Positions 1 through 6,410 of a DNA stretch of 11,060 nucleotides are shown piece after piece. Within the stretch, counting starts at the first letter, position 1. The number at the start of each line of letters is the position of its first letter. The notes beneath the pieces are model-generated. The model had not been told where the DNA came from. It did not search any database and saw only the letters and a list, made by a program, of their open reading frames with translations. The stretch comes from Actinomycetes bacterium (GTDB taxonomy: Bacteria > Actinomycetota > Acidimicrobiia > Acidimicrobiales > Palsa-688). The position numbers and the translations under genes were made by a program. The stretch is from positions 1-11,060 of the forward strand of contig JAJZWW010000076.1 of NCBI GenBank assembly GCA_021846485.1. The letters run 5' to 3'.

Positions 1-2
1 CC

Positions 3-343
3 CCACGGGGCTCGCCCGTTGCCCCGCTCTTGGCCAACATCGTCCTCCACGTGCTGGAAACGGCGTGGACCGAAGTGGGCCAAAGGTTGGGGGCGCTGGT
101 CAGGTAGTCCGATGATTGCGTCGTGCTCGCTCCGACGCGGGCCAGGGTCGCAGAGGCCAAGGCCCGGATCGAAGAGGTCCTGGAACCGCTCGGTTTGTGA
201 GTGCATCCCGAAAGGATCAGGATCTCCTGCCTCGACGGGGGGGCAGGGCAGAGGAGGGGTTTGTCTTATCGGGCTTCGAGCATCACGTACGCGAGTCGTC
301 TGTCCAAGAAGTGGCGGGATCGTTGGTATCTGATCCTCCACCG
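3..343 (+). pseudogene. Group II intron reverse transcriptase/maturase remnant (3' part of RT domain)
   Basis: The reading frame starting at base 3 gives GSPVAPLLANIVLHVLETAW, the RT block normally written QGSPxSPLLANIxLHxLD, followed by VR-stop-SDDCVVL. The stop at 105-107 falls exactly on the Tyr of the catalytic YADD box. A second stop lies at 198-200, just before VHPERIRISCL, which matches the HPxKTRIxxL block. The next conserved piece, GFVLSGFEHHVRES (257-298), is one frame over, and KKWRDRWYLILHR (about 305-343) is back in the first frame. Two nonsense codons and two frameshifts make this a clear pseudogene. Its 5' end is outside the window, and I recognise neither the maturase X domain nor intron domain V downstream. 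Such enzymes copy and splice group II introns. The match is to the bacterial intron-encoded RT family; the intron itself appears to be dead. Confidence 0.85.
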
Positions 344-627
344 GGGAGGGCCTCCGGTAACGCCTGGCATGGCAGGGTCCTCGGGCTCGCCCCGGACGGC
401 CAAACATGTGTTCCGGGCGTCCACCAGCCCAGCGCGAACCGCTCAGGCCGGCCAGCCCTGCTGGCGCGGGACCGTCTGCGATCGGTGGCTCCTTCCGTCC
501 TCAGCCGGTCGCCGTCGACCTCGACCTCCTCGCCCTCGCTCGTCACCAACGTGGTCGGTGCGTCCGTTCGGAGGCCGGCGAACTGCTGGCTCACTGATAG
601 AAACGGGGGGACCGAGAGCTATAGAGT
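344..627. other. Gene-poor stretch between RT remnant and DUF1801 gene
   Basis: No product could be recognised in any frame. Short open frames exist on both strands but show no motif and look like high-GC chance frames. A small perfect hairpin, GCCAGC-CCT-GCTGGC, lies at 451-465. The stretch may be further decayed mobile-element DNA belonging to the RT remnant on its left. I looked for the conserved domain V hairpin of group II introns and did not see it. Confidence 0.4.
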
Positions 628-638
628 TAGGAGAGCGG

Positions 639-1010
639 ATGGAAGCGTCCGAGGAGCAGGACGACTGGCGTAGTGCGACCCTGGCCAGGCTGCGCGAATG
701 GATCATGGAGGCAGACCCCGGAGTCGTCGAGGAGGTGAAGTGGAGAAAACCGACCAATCCCGACGGCGTGCCGGTCTGGTCGCACGATGGCATCATCTGC
801 ACCGGGGAGACCTACAAGCACCACGTCAAGCTGACCTTCCCCCGGGGTGCCTCGCTGGAGGACCCCTCCCACCTGTTCAACGCGAGCCTGGACGGCAGCC
901 GCAACCGAGCCATCGACATCCACGAGGGCGAGAGCATCGACGAAGAGCTCTTCAAGGACCTGGTCCGGCAGGCGGTGGCCTTGAACGGGGCGTCGCGGCG
1001 GGGGAGTTGA
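639..1010 (+). CDS. DUF1801 (YdhG-like) domain protein
   Basis: This intact frame encodes 123 residues. ATG 639 was chosen because GGAGAG at 630-635 is a plausible ribosome binding site and because the recognisable domain begins soon after it; the open frame further upstream is part of the RT remnant. The body reads LREWIMEADPGVVEEVKW (about 18-35), then WRKP, then CTGETYKHHVKLTFPRGASL (about 54-73), the pattern of the DUF1801 family: a helix, a conserved EEVKW, and a strand with HVKLxFxxG. The members are small single-domain cytoplasmic proteins of unclear biochemical function, so none is assigned. The gene appears monocistronic and is the only intact gene in the decayed left arm. Its 3' end lies close to the broken end of the minus-strand permease remnant. 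Confidence 0.82.
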   Translation: MEASEEQDDWRSATLARLREWIMEADPGVVEEVKWRKPTNPDGVPVWSHDGIICTGETYKHHVKLTFPRGASLEDPSHLFNASLDGSRNRAIDIHEGESIDEELFKDLVRQAVALNGASRRGS

Positions 1011-1049
1011 TCCCGGGGGACGCCGCCGGAAGGTGGTCGGATCTGGGAC

Positions 1050-1612
1050 GAGGACCATCTCGGGGTAGCCCGGGTCGCCCCCGAGGAGGCTGGCTGCCAG
1101 GTGGCCGACGGCGGCCGTGGTCATCGGGACGAAGGCGGCCATGTCGAGGGCGTACATCCAGCCGGCCAGGAAGTCGACCTGCGTGCCGAGGCTCCGGAGG
1201 TGTAGGCGTAGCCGGCGACGGCCATCCGCTGGGTGGAGCCGATCACCACTACCGAGAAGGAGCTTGCCCGCTGGACTTCTTCACCAGCTCCCACCTGCGG
1301 GTTGAGCGCGAAACAGTCCAGCAGGCAGGGTTCTCTTCGGTAACCCGAGGTGAGGCAGGCGACCCCGCCGAGGACGAACGACAGCTGTGTCGAGTCGCTG
1401 GCCACACCCGCGACCCCGCCGGTGTTGAGCGCCATAGCCATGCCCATGCCCGGGGCGAGCACCGACAGGCTGATTGCGATGGCGTCAGATGCGCGCAGCG
1501 AGCCCCGGGGGAGCTGGGCCCGTGGCTGCAGCGACGTCGACTATCGGATCGGCCTGCGGCCCCCCCTCCTGGCTGGCCCCCGGCCTGGCCGGGCTGATCG
1601 GCTGAACAGCAT
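1050..1612 (-). pseudogene. APC-family amino acid permease, truncated and disrupted 5' remnant
   Basis: Read on the minus strand from an ATG at 1612-1610, the frame meets a TAG at 1543-1541. It then gives SLRASDAIAISLSVLAPGMG, then LNTGGVAGVASDSTQLSF and VLGGVACL, typical of the first two membrane helices of APC-superfamily amino acid transporters. After a 31-codon insert (1342-1250) it resumes with VVIGSTQRMAVAGYAYT. Near 1200 the frame shifts and continues as SLGTQVDFLAGWMYALDMAA and FVPMTTAAVGHLAASLLGG. This order (two helices, RRM-A-GYAYTY, SLGTxxGFLAGW) is the usual N-terminal third of such permeases. The remaining 300 or so residues are absent; recognisable sequence ends near 1070 and the rest is replaced by the DUF1801 region. 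It is divergent from the Lrp-type regulator, a common arrangement for an amino acid exporter or importer and its regulator. Confidence 0.78.
1250..1342. repeat. 93-bp insert bounded by imperfect 27-bp inverted repeats (MITE-like)
   Basis: The arm at 1250-1276 and the reverse complement of 1316-1342 agree at 21 of 27 positions by my count, including 11 of 12 in the inner part (TGCCCGCTGGAC against TGCCTGCTGGAC). Both outer ends read TACCGA. The insert lies inside the permease remnant, and removing exactly these 93 bases (31 codons) joins GGVACLTSG to VVIGSTQRM with the spacing expected in APC permeases. The terminal TA at both ends would fit a TA target duplication, but this is a guess. I found no second copy in the window. 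Confidence 0.5.
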
Positions 1613-1646
1613 GTCCCGTTGAGCACGTGCCGCCAGGAAGCAAAAC

Positions 1647-1652
1647 TAGCAT
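1647..1652 (+). promoter_or_regulatory. Possible -10 box of the Lrp/AsnC gene
   Basis: TAGCAT fits the actinobacterial TANNNT box and ends 6 bases before the ATG at 1659, the spacing expected for a leaderless transcript. No convincing -35 box is visible: TTGAGC at 1619-1624 is 22 bases away, which is too far. The same spacing occurs at the amidase gene in this window. Confidence 0.25.
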
Positions 1653-1658
1653 GTGCAT

Positions 1659-2255
1659 ATGGCAGATGACAAGAGGCGAAGGGGAAAGACCTCTCCTTCG
1701 CCGACACCGGGAGCAACGGGGGAGCGGACCCCGCTGGCGGGTATCGCGGCGGCCGTCGGTACGCCCACCCCCCGGGCAAGGCTGGATGCGGTGGACGTGG
1801 CCCTCCTGGAGCTGCTGGCCGCTGACGCTCGGGTGAGCCAGCGGGCGCTGGCGCGCCACCTGCACATGTCGCCCCCGGCCATCGGTGAGCGCATCGCCCG
1901 CTTGGAGCGCGCCGGGGTGATCCGTGGCTACCGCGTCGACATCGACTGGGCCGCCCTCGGCTACGGGACCGGCGTGTACCTGGCGGTCAGCGCGAGCAGC
2001 GATCGGGGAGCGATCCTCGAGGCGATGCACGCGATCCCCGAGGTGGAGGGCATCGGAGTGGTCACCGGGTCGATGGACCTTCTGGCCCGGGTCCGGGTGA
2101 GGGACCACGAGCACCTCCGCCAGCTGCTGTTCGAGCGGGTGTGGACCATCGGGGGCGTGGAGCGGACCGAGACCTTCCTCTGCTTGGCGGAGATGCCGGC
2201 CAAGGACTTCGCCGGGGAGCTGCTGGCCACCTTGGAGGAGCACCTCCCGCAGTGA
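1659..2255 (+). CDS. Lrp/AsnC-family transcriptional regulator
   Basis: This 198-residue protein has a Lys/Arg/Pro-rich N-terminal extension of about 40 residues, then the Lrp-type winged HTH at about 42-90 (LDAVDVALLELLAADARVSQ, RALARHLHMSPPAIGERIARL, ERAGVIRGY). The RAM effector-binding domain follows at about 105-177 and contains GIGVVTGSMDLLARVRV. Lrp/AsnC proteins are usually 150-165 residues, so the extension is notable. ATG 1659 is preferred; GTG 1653 is in frame and adds two residues, with AGGAAG at 1634-1639 as a distant ribosome binding site. Family members bind DNA as dimers or octamers and respond to amino acids. The gene is divergent from the permease remnant and convergent with the aminotransferase operon (27 bases between stops), so it plausibly controlled one or both. 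The ligand is unknown. Confidence 0.92.
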   Translation: MADDKRRRGKTSPSPTPGATGERTPLAGIAAAVGTPTPRARLDAVDVALLELLAADARVSQRALARHLHMSPPAIGERIARLERAGVIRGYRVDIDWAALGYGTGVYLAVSASSDRGAILEAMHAIPEVEGIGVVTGSMDLLARVRVRDHEHLRQLLFERVWTIGGVERTETFLCLAEMPAKDFAGELLATLEEHLPQ

Positions 2256-2282
2256 CCCGCGGCTGGCGACGCAATGGCTGGG

Positions 2283-3380
2283 TCAGGCGTCGACGGGGTG
2301 CATCCAGCCGAAGGTGTCCGGGGCCCGGCCGTGCTGGAGGTCGAGCAGTGCCGAGCGCACCCGCAGGCTGACCTCGCCGGGGTTCCCGTCCCCCACTACC
2401 CAGCTGCCCCGGGAGTGGCGGACCTCGCCGACCGGGGTGACCACCGCGGCCGTGCCGCAGGCGAAGGTCTCGGTGATCCTGCCCGAGCGGCAGCCGCTCT
2501 CCCAATCCTCGACGGTGACGCTCCGCTCGACGGAGCGGTAGCCGAGCGAAGGGGCGAGGCGGAGGAGGGAGTCGCGCACCACCCCCGCGAGGAGCGTGCC
2601 GGTCAGCGGGGGGGTGACCAGGGTGACATCCGATCCGTCGCTCTCGACGAAGAACACGTTCATCCCTCCCAGCTCCTCCACCTGGCGGTGCTCGAAGGCG
2701 TCGAGCCAGACCACTTGGTGGCAGCCGTGCTGCTCCGCCTGCGCCTGGGCGACCAGGCTCCCGCCGTAGTTGCCGGCGCACTTGGCTGCGCCGGTGCCGC
2801 CCGGGGCGGCCCGAGCGTAGTCGGTGGACAGCCAGACGGTCACCGGGGCGATGCCGCCGGCGAAGTAGCTTCCGACCGGAGAGGCCAGCATCACGAAGCG
2901 GTAGAGGTCGCTCGGCCGGACCGCCAGGGCCGGGTCGTCGGCGAACAGCAGCGGGCGCAGGTAGAGGCTCGCCTCGCCCCCATCGGGAACCCAGTCCCGG
3001 TCGGCTCGTACCAGCTCCTCGACGGCCACCACGAAGAGGTCCTCCGGCAGCGGGGGGATCGCCATGCGCCGGGCGCTGGCCGCGAAGCGGGTTGCGTTGG
3101 CCGCAGGCCGGAACACCGCCACCGACCCGTCGGGCTGGGCGTAGGCCTTCAGCCCCTCGAAGACTGCCTGGGCGTAGTGGAGGACCGCGCTCGCCGGGCT
3201 GAGCGACAGCGGCGCGAAGGGGACGACCGCGACGTCGTGCCAGCCGGCGTCGCCGTCGAAGGTCGCGGTCACCATGTGCTCGCTGAACACCCGGCCGAAG
3301 CCGGGGTCGCTGAGCAGGCGCAGCCGCTCGCCGGTGGGAAGGCGGTCGGTTCGCAGGCGCCGCTCCACCGGGGGGCTCAC
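2283..3380 (-). CDS. ilvE: Branched-chain-amino-acid aminotransferase (fold-type IV PLP enzyme)
   Basis: This 365-residue protein matches bacterial branched-chain aminotransferases along its whole length: HYAQAVFEGLKAYAQPDGSV near 69-87, ASLYLRPLLFA near 137-147, and the PLP-lysine motif GGTGAAKCAGNYGGS with Lys200. EELGGMNVFFV carries Glu236, and GTAAVVTPVG lies near the C-terminus. The family interconverts leucine, isoleucine or valine with their 2-keto acids using glutamate and 2-oxoglutarate; related fold-IV enzymes use other substrates, so specificity is inferred. GTG 3380 is chosen because it overlaps the upstream SDR stop (GTGA), typical of translational coupling, and because the sequence further upstream in this frame is not BCAT-like. 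It is last in a four-gene operon. A housekeeping ilvE may exist elsewhere, so this could be a pathway-specific paralogue. Confidence 0.92.
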   Translation of the reverse strand: MSPPVERRLRTDRLPTGERLRLLSDPGFGRVFSEHMVTATFDGDAGWHDVAVVPFAPLSLSPASAVLHYAQAVFEGLKAYAQPDGSVAVFRPAANATRFAASARRMAIPPLPEDLFVVAVEELVRADRDWVPDGGEASLYLRPLLFADDPALAVRPSDLYRFVMLASPVGSYFAGGIAPVTVWLSTDYARAAPGGTGAAKCAGNYGGSLVAQAQAEQHGCHQVVWLDAFEHRQVEELGGMNVFFVESDGSDVTLVTPPLTGTLLAGVVRDSLLRLAPSLGYRSVERSVTVEDWESGCRSGRITETFACGTAAVVTPVGEVRHSRGSWVVGDGNPGEVSLRVRSALLDLQHGRAPDTFGWMHPVDA

Positions 3381-4150
3381 CGGCCCATCCCGCCGGCGAC
3401 GTCGACGACCGCGCCGGTCACGTAGGAGGCCCGGTCCGACGCGAGGAAGACGACCACCCCGGCGACCTCGTCTGGGGTGCCGGCCCGGCCGAGGGGCACC
3501 TCGGCCGCGGCCAGCCGGGCCAGCAGCTCCTCCCGGGTGCTCTCCGGGGCCCGGGCGGCGCGGATGCGCTCCCACTGGGGGGTGTCCACGAAGCCGACGT
3601 TGACGCTGTTGACGAGGATCCCCCTCGGCCCGTACTGGGCGGCGAGGACCTTGGTCAGGTTGTGGCAGGCCGCCCGATTGACCGAGGTGGCGAAGAAAGC
3701 CGGGTCGGGGTAGCGACCGTAGACCGCGTTGATGTTGACCACCCGGGGCGCCGGGCTGGCCGCCAGGTGGGGGAGGCAGGCGCGGGTGCAGCGGATCTGG
3801 CTGAACAACTTGACGTCCAGGTCACGGCGCCAGTCGTCGTCGCTCAGGTCCTCGAAGCCGCCGGGGTGGGCACCGCCAGCGTTGTTGACGAGGACGTCTA
3901 CCCCGCCGAGGGTCCTGGCCGCGGCGGAGACCATCTGCTCCACGTCTACGGGGTCGGTGACGTCGCAGACCACACCGCTGACCGTGCCCCGCTCGGCTAG
4001 TCGCTCGGCCGCGCTGCGGACGTCGTCGCCGTGGCGGGCGCAGAAGACCACCGAGGCGCCCTCGGCGAGCAGCTCCTCGCAGATCGCGTAGCCGATCCCC
4101 TTGCTGCCCCCGGTGACCACCGCCCTCCGACCACCGAGCCCGAGCTGCAT
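3377..4150 (-). CDS. SDR-family protein lacking the canonical catalytic tetrad
   Basis: This 257-residue protein has the short-chain dehydrogenase fold: the nucleotide-binding TGGSKGIG (13-20), CDVTD (62-66), VLVNNAGG (87-93), and a C-terminus ending VTGAVVDVAGG. A gapless comparison by eye with FabG shows all four catalytic positions changed: Asn to Lys114 (DVKLFS), Ser to Ala142 (NINAVYG), Tyr to Thr155 and Lys to Arg159 (ATSVNRAACHNLTK). The 13-residue spacing between the Ser and Tyr positions is kept, so the alignment is probably right. Cofactor binding may survive, but classical SDR chemistry is unlikely. Degenerate SDR subgroups of this kind are known and are often labelled BKR-like. 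The start ATG 4150-4148 overlaps the cupin stop by one base (TGATG) and the stop overlaps the ilvE start, so it is central to the operon. It may be a divergent enzyme or a ligand-binding partner. Confidence 0.9.
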   Translation of the reverse strand: MQLGLGGRRAVVTGGSKGIGYAICEELLAEGASVVFCARHGDDVRSAAERLAERGTVSGVVCDVTDPVDVEQMVSAAARTLGGVDVLVNNAGGAHPGGFEDLSDDDWRRDLDVKLFSQIRCTRACLPHLAASPAPRVVNINAVYGRYPDPAFFATSVNRAACHNLTKVLAAQYGPRGILVNSVNVGFVDTPQWERIRAARAPESTREELLARLAAAEVPLGRAGTPDEVAGVVVFLASDRASYVTGAVVDVAGGMGR

Positions 4151-4590
4151 CAGCGCGTCCCGGGTCCGCCGGACCGGGTCGCCCCGGCCCGGTCCCGCTG
4201 CGCCCGGGCGTGGCCGAGGAGGGTCTCGCGCGGCGGGTTGAAGACGTCGACCTCGAGGCAGGGCTGCTCGTGGGTGCGGGCCCCGTGCGGCACCCAGGGG
4301 GGCACCACCGCGACGCCACCGGCGCGGAGGGTGCGCTCCTCGCCGTCGATGTCGAAGTCGAGCTCGCCCTCGAGCACGATCACGATCTGCTCCTCCCGGT
4401 GGGCGTGGCGTGGCGCCTCGGTGCGCGGCTGGAAGGACACGAAGTTGACCATGGTGTGCTCTCCGAGCACCGGGCGGAAGTCGAGCCCGTCCACGAAGGT
4501 GACCGCTTCGATGGCGGAGACGTCGACGAAGCGCCCGGGGGCCTCGGGCCGCCCGGCCCCGTCGAGGCTGAAATGCGGGTTGGTGCTCAT
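4150..4590 (-). CDS. Single-domain cupin protein
   Basis: This 146-residue protein has one conserved beta-barrel cupin domain at about 35-120. Motif 1 is HAHREEQIVIVLEGE, with His62, His64 and Glu67 or Gln68 as probable metal ligands. Motif 2 is GGVAVVPPWVPHGA, with His102 as the fourth ligand. Small cupins include isomerases, dioxygenases, decarboxylases and sugar epimerases, so the metal site is evident but the reaction is not. A strong ribosome binding site, AGGAGG at 4603-4598, lies 7 bases before ATG 4590. The start overlaps the stop of the upstream aminotransferase (ATGA), and the stop shares a base with the SDR start. The C-terminal 25 residues are polar, Arg- and Gly-rich, and probably disordered. 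Position between two aminotransferases and an SDR suggests it acts on a keto acid or amino acid intermediate. Confidence 0.9.
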   Translation of the reverse strand: MSTNPHFSLDGAGRPEAPGRFVDVSAIEAVTFVDGLDFRPVLGEHTMVNFVSFQPRTEAPRHAHREEQIVIVLEGELDFDIDGEERTLRAGGVAVVPPWVPHGARTHEQPCLEVDVFNPPRETLLGHARAQRDRAGATRSGGPGTR

Positions 4591-5810
4591 CGCTGGACCT
4601 CCTCGGTCGCCTGGGCAAGGACCCTGCCGAGGCGGCGGACCCCCTCGTCGATCTGCTCGGCGGTGGCCCGGCTGTACGACAGCCGAAGATGGCGGGTCTC
4701 GTTCCTGCCGGGGAAGAACGGGACCCCGGGGACGTAGGCGACCCCTTGGCGGTGGGCCTCGGGGACCAGGGCGGCGGTGTCCACGCCGGCAGGGGCGCTC
4801 ACCCACGCGAAGAAGCCTCCCTCCGGGCGGGTCCAGGTGCAGCCCTGGGGAAGGTGGCGGGCGAGGGCGGATCCGAGGGCGCTGGCCCGCTCGGCGTAGA
4901 GGGAACGGGCCGCTCGCAACCCCGCCTCCAGGTGGCCGCCTGCGAGGTAGCGCTCGGCCAGCCACTGGCCGAGCCCCCCGGCGCACTGGTCGGAACCCTG
5001 CTTGGCCACGGTCATCGCCGCGACCAGCGCCGGGTCGCCGGCGGCCCAGCCCAATCGCACCCCCGGGAAGAAGATCTTGGAAAAGGTCCCGACCTGGACC
5101 ACGACGTCGGGTCCGAGGGACCACAGGCTCGGCCGGTCCTCGGGGTCGAAGGCCAGTTCCCTGTAGGCGACGTCCTCGGCGACTGGCACCCCGCGGTGGC
5201 GGCAGACCGAGACGACCGCCCGGCGTCGCTCGGTGCTCCACCAGCGACCGGTTGGGTTCTGGAAGTCGGGGATCACGTAGAGCAGCTTCGGGGTCGGCCG
5301 CGTGGCGAGGGCCGCGTCGAGGGCGTCGGGGTCGACGCCCTCCCCGTCGGTCGGCACCGCCTCCACACGGCCCTCCATGCCGGAGAACACGTCGATCGCC
5401 CCGAGGTAGGTGGGGCTCTCGACCAGGACCCGGTCGCCGGGGTCGACCAGGCAGCGGGCGAGCAGCGAGAGCGCCTCCACCCCCCCGCTGGTCACTATCA
5501 GGCCATCCTCGGGCGGCTCGACCCCTTGCCCCCAGCGGATCCAGCGCCGCAGGGTCGCTCTCAACGCCAAGAGACCTTCGGTGGCGGTGTACTGGAGGGC
5601 CACCGGCGCGCCTCGCCCCACGGCTTGCCCGAGGAGGTCGCCGAGCACCTCGGTGGGGAAGGTCTCGGGGGCGGGGAAGCCGCCGGAGAGGGCAATGGCG
5701 TCGCCCGGGTCGGCCAGGGCAAGGATGGCTCCGACCCCGTCGCCGGCGCCTTCCACTCGGCGGGCGAACCGCCACACGGGCGGTGCCGACTGGGTCGTCA
5801 TCGTCGTCAT
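4587..5810 (-). CDS. PLP-dependent aminotransferase, class I/II (LysN/ARO8-like)
   Basis: This 407-residue fold-type I aminotransferase shows the PLP-site motifs in order: ALQYTATEGLLALR (about 71-84), VTSGGVEALSLLARC (106-120), NPTG (185-188), AEDVAYREL (211-219), the Schiff-base lysine Lys245 in GTFSKIFFPGVRLGW, and the substrate-carboxylate arginine Arg376 in RHLRLSYS. The pattern GTFSK-x3-PGxRLGW is that of the 2-aminoadipate, aromatic and MocR-related branch rather than aspartate aminotransferase. The amino donor and keto acid are not predictable. ATG 5810-5808 is the first of two in-frame ATGs (MTTMTT); no good Shine-Dalgarno sequence precedes either. It is the first gene of the operon and its stop overlaps the cupin start by four bases. 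Length is normal and no key residue is missing. Confidence 0.92.
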   Translation of the reverse strand: MTTMTTQSAPPVWRFARRVEGAGDGVGAILALADPGDAIALSGGFPAPETFPTEVLGDLLGQAVGRGAPVALQYTATEGLLALRATLRRWIRWGQGVEPPEDGLIVTSGGVEALSLLARCLVDPGDRVLVESPTYLGAIDVFSGMEGRVEAVPTDGEGVDPDALDAALATRPTPKLLYVIPDFQNPTGRWWSTERRRAVVSVCRHRGVPVAEDVAYRELAFDPEDRPSLWSLGPDVVVQVGTFSKIFFPGVRLGWAAGDPALVAAMTVAKQGSDQCAGGLGQWLAERYLAGGHLEAGLRAARSLYAERASALGSALARHLPQGCTWTRPEGGFFAWVSAPAGVDTAALVPEAHRQGVAYVPGVPFFPGRNETRHLRLSYSRATAEQIDEGVRRLGRVLAQATEEVQR

Positions 5811-5830
5811 CGGCAGACCATGTGAAAGCC

Positions 5831-5836
5831 ACCCTA
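5831..5836 (-). promoter_or_regulatory. Possible -10 box of the aminotransferase-cupin-SDR-ilvE operon
   Basis: On the minus strand TAGGGT fits TANNNT and ends 20 bases before ATG 5810, giving a leader of about 14 bases. No recognisable -35 element is present at the right distance. The assignment rests on one degenerate hexamer and on the position upstream of the first gene of the operon. Confidence 0.22.
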
Positions 5837-5949
5837 CCGGATCGGCATGGCGTCCGGCGATCCCTGGTCCCAGGCCAGCTGGCGTATGCCACGGGCGTCC
5901 CTGGGCCCCGGGGAAGCGTGGTGGGCGCCCGGGCCCCTGGCATCAGGGA

Positions 5950-6410
5950 ATGGACGGGCGCGACCTCCGCCTGCTGCCCAAGGCCCACCTGCACCTGCAC
6001 TTGTCGGCGGGGTGCGGCACGACGCTGGTCGAGTGGACGGACGAGCGCGGCGTCGATCTGCCCGCCGCGCTGCACTCCGGGTCTCCGCCGATCGGGGGGT
6101 CGCTACGTGCCTTGTTCGACGCAGGGGCCCCGTCGCCCTCGGCGCCGACGACCCGCTGCTCTTCGGCGCAGGCCTGCTCGTTCAGTACGCGATCGCCCGG
6201 TGTGTGCACGGCTTCGACGACGCTGGCCTCGCGGCCGCTTCGGTGCGGACCTCGACCGCGCCGCCGGAGCTTCGCCGCGCGATGCTCGCGGTGATCGACG
6301 CCTGGCTGGTCACCCCTCCCGGCGGTCCGCATCCCGGGCCTGCCCCCACCCACTCGGGGTGCGCGGTAGGCGGGCCCGGGGAGCCGCGAGGCGCTATCGT
6401 CCGCCCGTGA
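5950..6410 (+). pseudogene. Adenosine deaminase, internally deleted and frameshifted
   Basis: From ATG 5950 (AGGGA just before it) the frame gives MDGRDLRLLPKAHLHLHLS then TLVEWTDERGVDLPAAL, the N-terminus of adenosine deaminase with the metal-binding HxH. Without the middle of the enzyme it jumps, near 6080-6100, to SLRALFDAG. The sequence then continues one frame over as VALGADDPLLFGAGLLVQYA (from 6132) and ends with ELRRAMLAVIDAWL, the C-terminal part with the conserved Asp pair. Adding one base near 6128-6131 would restore RALFDAGAPVALGADDPLLFG-type sequence. Adenosine deaminases are about 330-350 residues; roughly 230 central residues, including the remaining catalytic His and Glu, are missing. 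The enzyme would deaminate adenosine to inosine; this copy cannot. The shifted frame ends in a TGA that overlaps the amidase GTG, so the two genes may once have been cotranscribed. Confidence 0.82.
6395..6400 (+). promoter_or_regulatory. Possible -10 box of the amidase gene (leaderless)
   Basis: TATCGT fits TANNNT and ends 6 bases before GTG 6407, so transcription would begin at or next to the start codon. No Shine-Dalgarno sequence precedes the GTG. The box lies within the 3' end of the adenosine deaminase remnant. No -35 box is recognised. Confidence 0.32.

Noticed and set aside
283..594. Minus-strand frame of about 100 residues opposite the RT remnant and the gene-poor stretch
   Set aside because: No motif or family resemblance, no ribosome binding site seen, and it overlaps recognisable RT sequence on the other strand.
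1250..1342. Integron attC site
   Set aside because: GTTGAGC at about 1301 resembles the core GTTRRRY, but no partner RYYYAAC core is at the opposite end and it lies in the loop, not at the edge.
2253..2285. TGACCC and GGGTCA inverted repeat between the Lrp and ilvE stops, as a bidirectional terminator
   Set aside because: The arms are just the two stop codons with flanking bases, the loop is 21 bases, and no T-run follows on either strand.
3377..5810. Bacilysin-type (bacBCF) pathway
   Set aside because: Cupin, SDR and aminotransferase occur there too, but the cupin here is single-domain rather than a bicupin, the SDR lacks the tetrad, and no prephenate decarboxylase or ATP-grasp ligase is present.
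4031..6406. Very long plus-strand open frame running through the operon into the amidase
   Set aside because: It is antisense to three genes with complete conserved motifs, is Arg/Pro/Gly-rich and matches no family. Only the part from 6407 is a real protein. The same applies to the plus-strand frames opposite ilvE and prfC.
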